A DNA stretch of 64,000 bases from DMER64 sp964542305 (GTDB lineage: Bacteria; Bacteroidota; Bacteroidia; Bacteroidales; UBA932): positions 62,001-126,000 of the forward strand of contig CAZITX010000002.1 of the NCBI GenBank assembly GCA_964542305.1, written 5' to 3'. How positions within the stretch are numbered: position 1 is the stretch's first letter; each line of letters opens with the position of its first letter. Shown in pieces: positions 34,372-41,490 of the stretch. The notes beneath the pieces were generated by a model. The model ran no database searches and had not been told where the DNA came from. It saw only the letters and a program-made list of their open reading frames with translations. A program made the translations under genes and the position numbers.

Positions 34372-36102
34372 ATGTGGTCTCTGTTTCTGGCTGTTTTTTA
34401 CAACCTTTTTCTGTGTCTTAACGGAGGAAGCGAATCCCCGGTTATTCTTGCTATGCAGCAGGGAGAGCATGTGATTCCCGTAGACACACTGTCTCCGGAC
34501 TTCCAGGGATGTATGACCTTCACAGGAGAAGAAGCCCTGGAGCCGGGACAATATATGTTTGTTCAGGATAACCGCAGGCTTTTTAATTTTCTTATATCCC
34601 GTCATGAACCTGTAACCATACGATTTATCGCTACCTTAAACAGAAGCAGGACCGAAGATATTCACATAGACGGATCGGAAGAGAACAACGCCTATATGCG
34701 TTTTTATCGGTTCCTCCAGGATAAATACTCAATGATCAATAACATTCTGGACTCAGATTCCGGTCCGGATGAAAAATTACTTGAGGTAGAACGGATGGAA
34801 GGCACCATAAGGGAATATACCAATTTTCTGGCAGGACAGTTTGACAGCTGTATGCTGGGGATCATTGCCCGGAACGTGTTCACTCCCGAGCAAACAGACG
34901 GAGAGGATCCTTTACATTACCTGAATTATATTGATTTCACTGATCCCCGGTACCTGAATACCTCAATTCTTCCGGTCAGGCTAAAAGAATTTTTCACACA
35001 GAAACTGCTACAGCAGCCGGATACACTAATTTGTTATACCGACCTTCTCCTGAAAGAAGACATGCATCCGCGTGTAAGGGCGTATTGCGCACAATACCTG
35101 TTCACTCTCTTTTTTACAAGCGAGATCATGGGAATGGAACGCGTTGCCGTACATATTGCACGCGAATATTTTATAAATGATCCGGCTTTGTCTGACGATC
35201 CTGAAATGTTGCGGGAAATGGAGAATTATGTAGAATTCAACAGCCGGTGTCTTACAGGCATGAATGCTCCACCGCTCGAATTACCGGATAAGGAAGGGAA
35301 TATCCGTTCCTTGTACGGGATCCGGGCTCCGTATAGTGTGGTTTTCTTTTTTGAAGACAATTGCCCTGCATGCAGTGATGAACTGCTAAAATTGGTAAAA
35401 TTTTCTCAAAAAACTGAAAATAAGAACATTATAATATTTGCTGTTTATACGGGAGATAATCGGGATGTCTTCGTAAAATATTCAGATTTTTTTCCTGAAA
35501 ACTGGACTGCTGTCTGGGATCCCCATCTAAGTTCGGGATTTCAGAAGATGTATAACGTGAGAAGTACACCCAGGATCTATTTACTGGATAGAAACAAGAT
35601 CATAATTGGAAGAGATATCGGAACTGAAACACTAAATGATATCATAGAGGATCACCGTTCACGAAACGTTGTGGATTCGCCGGAAGCACCGGACATTGTG
35701 CTGGAGACCGAAAATGGGGAATCCTATGCATTATACGACATAAAGTCTTCTTATACAGTTCTTTTCCTTTACGATCCCGCCTGTGCTACATGCGGTATGA
35801 CAACTCACCTTCTCTACGATTTATTTGAAAGCACCCGGAATACGGGGATCCGGTTTTCTGCCGTATATACAGGGAACGACTATAAGTCATGGAGAATGTG
35901 GCTGGCAGAAGGAGGGTACACAGAATGGATCAACCTCTGGAACCCGTCTGGAGATGACAGGATATATCGCCATTACAATATCAACGACATACCCTTGATC
36001 CTGCTGCTTGATGAAGACAAGAAAATCGTAGCAGATCATCTTTCTGTGGAAACACTGACTTATATACTAAAAGAACTTATGCCTCATGATTCATTATTTT
36101 GA
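34372..36102 (+). CDS. Secreted protein with tandem thioredoxin-like domains (DUF5106-type N-terminus)
   Basis: 576 residues. A hydrophobic N-terminus (SLFLAVFYNLFLCL) suggests a signal peptide. Residues of about 25-285 are a helical region like the DUF4369/DUF5106 N-terminal parts of Bacteroidales TlpA-like proteins. Two thioredoxin folds follow: the first at about 300-430 with CPAC (FFEDNCPACSDELL) and cis-Pro in RSTPRIYLLD, the second at about 440-570 with CATC (DPACATCGMTT) and NDIPLILLLD. Both CxxC pairs are intact, which suggests periplasmic thiol redox work. It lies 10 nt after coaD and overlaps the UbiD-like gene by 17 bp. Confidence 0.78.
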   Translation: MWSLFLAVFYNLFLCLNGGSESPVILAMQQGEHVIPVDTLSPDFQGCMTFTGEEALEPGQYMFVQDNRRLFNFLISRHEPVTIRFIATLNRSRTEDIHIDGSEENNAYMRFYRFLQDKYSMINNILDSDSGPDEKLLEVERMEGTIREYTNFLAGQFDSCMLGIIARNVFTPEQTDGEDPLHYLNYIDFTDPRYLNTSILPVRLKEFFTQKLLQQPDTLICYTDLLLKEDMHPRVRAYCAQYLFTLFFTSEIMGMERVAVHIAREYFINDPALSDDPEMLREMENYVEFNSRCLTGMNAPPLELPDKEGNIRSLYGIRAPYSVVFFFEDNCPACSDELLKLVKFSQKTENKNIIIFAVYTGDNRDVFVKYSDFFPENWTAVWDPHLSSGFQKMYNVRSTPRIYLLDRNKIIIGRDIGTETLNDIIEDHRSRNVVDSPEAPDIVLETENGESYALYDIKSSYTVLFLYDPACATCGMTTHLLYDLFESTRNTGIRFSAVYTGNDYKSWRMWLAEGGYTEWINLWNPSGDDRIYRHYNINDIPLILLLDEDKKIVADHLSVETLTYILKELMPHDSLF

Positions 36103-37837
36103 CGAATTTCTAAAAATTTTACATCAGAAAGGCGAGTTGCTGACTATAACCCGTCACGTTGACACAAACCAGGAAATCGCAGAGATAACTGACCGTCAGG
36201 CAAGCCGGCACAACGGTGGAAAAGCCCTGCTTTTTACGGATACCGGAACCGTTTTCCCTATTGTAACAAACGTTTTTTCTTCTGAAAAAAGAATTGCCCT
36301 GGCATTCGAAATGGACACCTTGGATGATGTATGTAACAGGATATCTGCTTTTTACCAAGCCATAGCCCAAAGCCGGACAAGCAACCGGTTTATGAGAAGA
36401 TCCCCGATTTCGGAATTTAACCAATACATTCCCAAAGCTTCCAGTGCAGGTTCCTGTCAGGAGATCGCCTTGTTCCCTCCGGATCTGAACAGGATCCCTT
36501 TCCTGAGGAACCGTGCCTTTGACCAGGCACACAGCCTTCACGAAGTGCCGCTTTTGATCAAGAATCCTTACCTGGACACTTATAACATAGAATCCACACG
36601 TTTGCTGTGGCATTCCAAAACCACCGTACAAGTCAAATTCGAACCCGGTTCTCAGGCTTCATTATTTATCAATGAATCTCCCCAGGCAAGAATTCCGGTA
36701 GCGTTGTTTTTCGGGGGAGATCCCCTGTATACCCTTACAGGGATAGTCCCCCAAGCCAAAGATGTGGATCCGTTATTGCTGGGAGGTTACTTGAGAAGAA
36801 AAGCAATAGTCAAAGTCCCGTGTTTGAGCCAGCCTCTGGAAGTTCCCGAAAATTGTGACCTGGTCATAGAAGGATACATTGACAAGAATGCGCAGCAGGT
36901 AGCCTCGGCCTCCTGCGGCGAAAGCACCGGTTTTTATTCCACCGGGGGCAAAGAGCCTTTAATGCACGTGACCTGTGTTACGCACAGGAAAGACCCGAAA
37001 TTACTACTGAATATTCCTTCTTTGGGAGTGATGCGGTCCAGGAGACACCTGGCCAAGGCCATCTCTGTTTTTGTAGAAACAAACATTGAACAAACCATTG
37101 CTATGGAAGTCAGGCGGTTGTGTTTTCCCTATTTTGCCGAAAACGGATCAGCCGCAATTATTGCCATAAGAAAGTATTATCCCGGACAGACTTATAAAGT
37201 GGCTCATGCTTTTTGGGGATCTTCTACAACCTACCTTAACAAATTACTGATACTTGTAGATGAGCATGTTGATGTTACAAACCTGTATGAAGTAAACGAA
37301 TGTATTAAAAAGTACTACAACCCGTCCCGGGATACTTTTTTCAGCAGGGGCCCGCTCAGCATGTCAGATCACGCCGCTCCCCAGTCCGGTTTTGGGGGAA
37401 AAATATGCATTGACGCCACCAAGAAAGCCGGTAATAACTTACACAAACCGTCTACCTGCAAGGACCCGTTTCTTTTCTTTCACAAATCAGAAGCGGATCA
37501 TAAGAAATATCATTCAGACATCAGAATGGTGATCGCCGTGGATGAAGAAGTTGATCTGAAAGACAAGGATCTGTGTTTCTGGATGATGATAAATCAGACG
37601 GATCCCATAAGGGACGTCAGTATAGAAAACGGTGTTTTGGTTGTGGATGCCTGTACCAAAAAGAAAGGAGACCCTGGTGTTCTCCGCTCCTGGCCGAATA
37701 TATGCTGCTCCTCGAAAGAAATAATTGAGAATGTTGATAAATACTGGGAACGGCTGAAAATCGGAGAATTCATCCCTTCTCCTTCGCTCAGGTTCTATCC
37801 GTTTTTGCGGAAAGGCAACGCACATATCAGTGAATAG
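36086..37837 (+). CDS. UbiD-family (de)carboxylase homologue with altered active site
   Basis: 583 residues. The fold is recognisable from GELLTITRHVDTNQEIAEITD, ALLFTDTGTVFPIVTN, VIEGYID (E262), THRKDPKLLLNIPSLG and FGGKICIDATKKAG. UbiD enzymes use prenyl-FMN and a divalent metal to decarboxylate aromatic or enoic acids. In canonical members an EGPxG(D/E) motif supplies two catalytic acids; here the aligned segment 274-279 reads SASCGE, so the first Glu is Ser. No His is found where the metal-binding one is expected after N167/R172. It may be inactive or use a different chemistry. The last 43 bp overlap lnt on the other strand. Confidence 0.82.
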   Translation: MIHYFDEFLKILHQKGELLTITRHVDTNQEIAEITDRQASRHNGGKALLFTDTGTVFPIVTNVFSSEKRIALAFEMDTLDDVCNRISAFYQAIAQSRTSNRFMRRSPISEFNQYIPKASSAGSCQEIALFPPDLNRIPFLRNRAFDQAHSLHEVPLLIKNPYLDTYNIESTRLLWHSKTTVQVKFEPGSQASLFINESPQARIPVALFFGGDPLYTLTGIVPQAKDVDPLLLGGYLRRKAIVKVPCLSQPLEVPENCDLVIEGYIDKNAQQVASASCGESTGFYSTGGKEPLMHVTCVTHRKDPKLLLNIPSLGVMRSRRHLAKAISVFVETNIEQTIAMEVRRLCFPYFAENGSAAIIAIRKYYPGQTYKVAHAFWGSSTTYLNKLLILVDEHVDVTNLYEVNECIKKYYNPSRDTFFSRGPLSMSDHAAPQSGFGGKICIDATKKAGNNLHKPSTCKDPFLFFHKSEADHKKYHSDIRMVIAVDEEVDLKDKDLCFWMMINQTDPIRDVSIENGVLVVDACTKKKGDPGVLRSWPNICCSSKEIIENVDKYWERLKIGEFIPSPSLRFYPFLRKGNAHISE

Positions 37838-39384
37838 AGACCCAACAGCAACATAACAATAACGGATATTCGCCCCGGGTAATCCCCGTATTTTACATAG
37901 AAAGTCAGGTCATCATTCAGGTTGATAATCCCTTTTATTGATGTAGGTTCCCACCATTGTGTCTGAACCAGGCGTTGTCCTTTCTGGTTGATAAGTGCAG
38001 AGATTCCCGTGTTGGCACTGTGTGCAATACTTCTTCTTGTTTCAATGGCGCGTAGTGAAGCATAACTGACATGTTGCCGGTAACCGGGTGTATTCCGCCA
38101 CCATCCGTCATTTGTGATTACTGTCATAAAGTTGGCTCCGTTTTTAACATAACCGGTGAAAAATTCCCCGTAAATGGATTCATAACAGATTGCTACCCCG
38201 GTAGTCTCTCTGCCGTCAGTTCTGGAAAAAACCGTACGTTCTTTTTGTGTACCAAGAGTGCCTGTTGTCCCTCCCAGGTTAAGTGACAGTTTTTCTATAA
38301 ACGGAAACAGATCTATGTATGGCATTTTCTCACTTCCCACTACCAGCTTTGACTTGTGATATATCTGTATGTTATCCGAAATATCCAATTGCAAAGCAGA
38401 ATTGAAAACTTCGTACCACCTGTCCTGGTAGGGACGTGCAGAAGGTGTGGGTTTTTTGGAGGAAGCTTCGTAAAAACCAATGGTATTGGCTCCGAAGATA
38501 AAAGCAGTCCCGGGATACTCTTCAACCAATTGCTTGTATAGAACGACTGAGGGTGACGAAAAATAATTACCCAAAATGATCTCGTGAACACTCGTTTCAG
38601 GAGCAATTACATAACGGGTGGAAGCGTCCATCTGTGCACGGGCAAGAGTCAGGATCTTTTTATCCTGTTCTGCCTGGGGCATCGTACTGTATTTTTCCTT
38701 CCAGGGATCAATGTTTGGTTGAACAACCACGATCTCAACCGGTCTTACAGGCTCTTTGTACGTATAAAATCTTATAATTGAAATTATTATGGGAGTAAAA
38801 ACAATGACTGCCAACAATATGATTTTTCGTTTGGTAAAATTTTTTCTGAAAACGAAAAAAAGCCCCAGGTTGACTATCCATACCCACAAACTTCCTCCCA
38901 GCACTCCAGTAGCTTCATACCACTGGATCAGGCTTACGTTGGTTGCAAATCCGTTTCCAAGAACAAGCCAGGGAAATGAAATTTCTGCATCAAAATAGAA
39001 AAACTCCCATGAGACCCAAAGCATAGCAAGAAAGACGTATGCCAAAACATCGTTTTTCCCCTTTTGTAAAAACCATTTTTTGACCCTGCGGAAAACCGCA
39101 AAAACGACAAACATTTGAAACGCATTGCCCAAAACGGCAAAAATGCCGCCCATAAACGTGCTGTAACATACCCAAAACACAGTCAATGCATTCCAGATAA
39201 CAAATGTCAGTGCATAATATTTCCAGCATCCTTTAGTTCTGTTCACGGTAAAAGCATGTTCCAGCCATAAAAGGGGAACAAAAGCGAATAAAAGGATAAG
39301 TCCGGTGTGTGGAAGGAGAAAAGGAATACTCAGCAAAATGCCCGATAATACGGACATTACAAGATTCTTACGTACGGAATTCAT
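37795..39384 (-). CDS. lnt: Apolipoprotein N-acyltransferase
   Basis: 529 residues. About seven membrane helices are followed by a nitrilase-like domain carrying the catalytic triad E263 (VIAPETSV), K344 (IYHKSKLVVGSEK) and C400 (VAICYESIYGEF). It N-acylates the diacylated N-terminal cysteine of lipoproteins in the inner membrane; several lipoproteins are encoded in this window. The start codon lies 4 nt after a TAGATTTG promoter element. The 3' end overlaps the UbiD-like gene by 43 bp. Confidence 0.95.
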   Translation of the reverse strand: MNSVRKNLVMSVLSGILLSIPFLLPHTGLILLFAFVPLLWLEHAFTVNRTKGCWKYYALTFVIWNALTVFWVCYSTFMGGIFAVLGNAFQMFVVFAVFRRVKKWFLQKGKNDVLAYVFLAMLWVSWEFFYFDAEISFPWLVLGNGFATNVSLIQWYEATGVLGGSLWVWIVNLGLFFVFRKNFTKRKIILLAVIVFTPIIISIIRFYTYKEPVRPVEIVVVQPNIDPWKEKYSTMPQAEQDKKILTLARAQMDASTRYVIAPETSVHEIILGNYFSSPSVVLYKQLVEEYPGTAFIFGANTIGFYEASSKKPTPSARPYQDRWYEVFNSALQLDISDNIQIYHKSKLVVGSEKMPYIDLFPFIEKLSLNLGGTTGTLGTQKERTVFSRTDGRETTGVAICYESIYGEFFTGYVKNGANFMTVITNDGWWRNTPGYRQHVSYASLRAIETRRSIAHSANTGISALINQKGQRLVQTQWWEPTSIKGIINLNDDLTFYVKYGDYPGRISVIVMLLLGLYSLICALPFRKNG

Positions 39385-39388
39385 AAGA

Positions 39389-39396
39389 CAAATCTA
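39389..39396 (-). promoter_or_regulatory. -7 element of lnt
   Basis: TAGATTTG on the minus strand with only 4 nt to the lnt ATG, predicting a leaderless transcript. Confidence 0.57.
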
Positions 39397-39425
39397 CAAA
39401 TTATTATTAAATAACTGATTTTTTA

Positions 39426-39433
39426 TAACTTTG
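39426..39433 (+). promoter_or_regulatory. -7 element of the LysE-type gene
   Basis: TAACTTTG, 6 nt before the ATG at 39440, predicting a leader of about 3 nt. It is divergent from the lnt promoter 29 bp away. Confidence 0.57.
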
Positions 39434-39439
39434 CGCGCC

Positions 39440-40093
39440 ATGAATGATTTTCCCCTGAATTTATTAATGGGCATGATCGCCGGTTTTTCAGTTTCCGTCC
39501 CCCTGGGTCCCGGTGGTTTGTTTTGCATTCAAAGGACGCTTAGTAAAGGTCCCCGGTCCGGTTTGGTGGCCGGTCTTGGGGCAGCCACGTCTGATGTCAT
39601 TTTTGCTTCCCTTGCCATTTTGAGTCTGTCATTCATAAGGACCCTGATTGAAAACAACAAGAACTTACTTTTTCTAATAAGCGGAATGGCCCTGATGATC
39701 ATAGGGCTGGCCATTTTTTCCTCTAATCCCGTCAAACAATTGCGTCAGAACCGGGAATCAAAAAAACGCTGGGAAGATTACCTAACCGGCTTCATAATGT
39801 CAATAACCAATCCCGGGGGTCTTTTTCTGATTATTGGCGTTTTTGCTTTTCTGGGTACAAGTGTTGACCGGAGTTCCGGATCTTTCATCATTTCAGCCAT
39901 TCTGCTGGGTGTCTTTTCAGGCGCTTCTTTATGGTGGTTCCTGTTAAGTACTTTTGTGAATCTGTTCAGAAAAAGATTCAGGCTCAGGCAATTGTGGAAT
40001 ATCAACCGGGTTGCGGGCTTAGGTATAATGGTCTTGGGTATCCTGGCGGCAGCCAAAGGATTGTCAAATTTACTCCGTATCTTAATTCATTAA
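39440..40093 (+). CDS. LysE-family amino-acid exporter
   Basis: 217 residues from the ATG at 39440; an upstream TTG falls in the promoter. The family motif appears as FSVSVPLGPGGLFCIQRTLS, followed by GLVAGLGAATSDVIFASLA and, after a hydrophilic loop, MSITNPGGLFLIIGVFAF. Six hydrophobic segments are visible. LysE/RhtB proteins export amino acids or related compounds across the inner membrane. The substrate is unknown. Confidence 0.88.
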   Translation: MNDFPLNLLMGMIAGFSVSVPLGPGGLFCIQRTLSKGPRSGLVAGLGAATSDVIFASLAILSLSFIRTLIENNKNLLFLISGMALMIIGLAIFSSNPVKQLRQNRESKKRWEDYLTGFIMSITNPGGLFLIIGVFAFLGTSVDRSSGSFIISAILLGVFSGASLWWFLLSTFVNLFRKRFRLRQLWNINRVAGLGIMVLGILAAAKGLSNLLRILIH

Positions 40094-40101
40094 TTTTTAC
40101 T

Positions 40102-40109
40102 TATCTTTG
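40102..40109 (+). promoter_or_regulatory. -7 element of ssrA
   Basis: TATCTTTG, ending 15 nt before the mature tmRNA 5' end at 40125. Position fits either a short 5' leader removed by RNase P or a start close to the mature end. Confidence 0.6.
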
Positions 40110-40124
40110 CGATATACTTACAAT

Positions 40125-40521
40125 GGGGATGTTTTGGTTTTGACAGCAGACGACATTGGGAAGTAAGCACGTGGAGCTTCGTGTCCCGGCTCCCAAATCT
40201 CAGGACTCAAGCCATAACTGGCAACAACAATTACGCACTCGCTGCCTGATCGGTTATAAACTGATCACTTAATCAACCCGGGCAAGGCCCGGAATGACGA
40301 GTATCCCGCCGGAATTTTCGCCTTTTGGGTTTCGGCAAACGGGGTATCATTTACAAAGGGCTGGTTGTAAAGAAGCTCCGGCTTTGCGGTAAGATTTAGG
40401 AGATAAGGTATTGATGGCCTGTCTGCAGGCAGTCATTTTCCCGACAATCAATTGCAGACTAAACGTGTAGAAAGCTTTTTGATGCGCTGTTTGGACGGCG
40501 GTTCGAATCCGCCCATCTCCA
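40125..40521 (+). ncRNA. ssrA: tmRNA
   Basis: The 5' end GGGGATGTTTTGGTTTTGACA pairs with the 3' end CATCTCC to form the tRNA-like acceptor stem, and CGGTTCGAATCCG is the T arm. The tag reading frame GGC AAC AAC AAT TAC GCA CTC GCT GCC TGA (40220-40249) encodes GNNNYALAA, a typical Bacteroidota degradation tag. The discriminator base is A at 40521 and CCA is not encoded. It rescues stalled ribosomes with SmpB. The length is about 397 nt. The exact 3' end is from base pairing. Confidence 0.94.
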
Positions 40522-40554
40522 CTTCGTTTTAACGGTTATAATTAACAGGCTGCC

Positions 40555-41490
40555 ATGAAGAAAATACATTTCATTTTATTGGCTTTGATCCTGACCGGTT
40601 GTATCAATAATTCCTGGTGGGAGCCCCGTACCATTATTACTTATGATGCTCAAGACAACACCCGGGGCAGGTTCCAGTTCATATACGATGAACAGGGAAA
40701 TAAGTTCACCGAAACCGGAGATCTTTGGGACAAGGAGACCCAAACCTGGCAAAGGGAATACAGAATCTCCTACTCTTACGATATTTACGGCATACGTACG
40801 GGATCTCTCAAAGAAAAAAGAAATCACAACACCGGAAAATGGATACCCGATGCACGCGTTATCTGTGAATACAAACCGGACACCCCTCACCTGCTCAAAG
40901 AAACACATCAGACCTGTCGACCTGATGACGGTCTGTGGGAAGACACATACAAAGATCACTATATCCGGGATGAACAGAACCGGCTTCTTTACGTTGTACG
41001 CGAAAAATGGAATAACGGAGAGATAGAAAGGGACATCACCCTGGGGGGGAAGTTCACAATCAAGGCACGGCTGAATACAGCCGATGTGGGCTGGGAAAAT
41101 TTTATCCGGGATTCTTTTCTCTATGATGAAGACGGGAAGAGACTTGGAGGAATGGTGGACTTCTGGAATAAAACCACACTTGAATGGGATCCTGTTTTCC
41201 AATATACTTATTCATATGATAAAAAAGGCAATGTAATAAGTGAAACAGAGAAGAAAAGGGATCAGGAAACGGGGACCTGGCAGGAAGCCGGCAAATACAT
41301 CTACACTTACGATGATCACAACAACGCAGTTGAATCCCGCTATATTCCCGCCCAGGACGATCTGCTGACAGAGCATTTCCTGATTTTCTATTACAACAAC
41401 ATGAAATCTTCGGTAGGGTATTACCTGGGAGATACCGGAATGTTCCCCGGCGTCAGAGGCATTGCAGAATATTTCAGATTAAAAAGATGA
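40555..41490 (+). CDS. Lipoprotein with repeated W/Y-rich strand motifs
   Basis: 311 residues. A lipoprotein signal ends at ILTGC (Cys 16). The body repeats a unit of about 40-50 residues with consensus-like pieces such as W.....YSYD.YG or YTYSYDKKGN and YIYTYDDHNN, each followed by a charged segment and a tryptophan (ETQTWQREY, TGKWIPDA, LEWDPVFQY, GTWQEAGKY). This resembles the DUF3836-like or YD-repeat-like beta proteins of Bacteroidota. Function unknown; likely outer-membrane anchored. Its stop overlaps the AddB-like gene as ATGA. Confidence 0.75.
   Translation: MKKIHFILLALILTGCINNSWWEPRTIITYDAQDNTRGRFQFIYDEQGNKFTETGDLWDKETQTWQREYRISYSYDIYGIRTGSLKEKRNHNTGKWIPDARVICEYKPDTPHLLKETHQTCRPDDGLWEDTYKDHYIRDEQNRLLYVVREKWNNGEIERDITLGGKFTIKARLNTADVGWENFIRDSFLYDEDGKRLGGMVDFWNKTTLEWDPVFQYTYSYDKKGNVISETEKKRDQETGTWQEAGKYIYTYDDHNNAVESRYIPAQDDLLTEHFLIFYYNNMKSSVGYYLGDTGMFPGVRGIAEYFRLKR

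Noticed and set aside
36086..37837. Naming the UbiD homologue a menaquinone decarboxylase because menA is in the window
   Set aside because: The classical route with MenA does not need it, menA is 8 kb away, and the active-site motif is altered.
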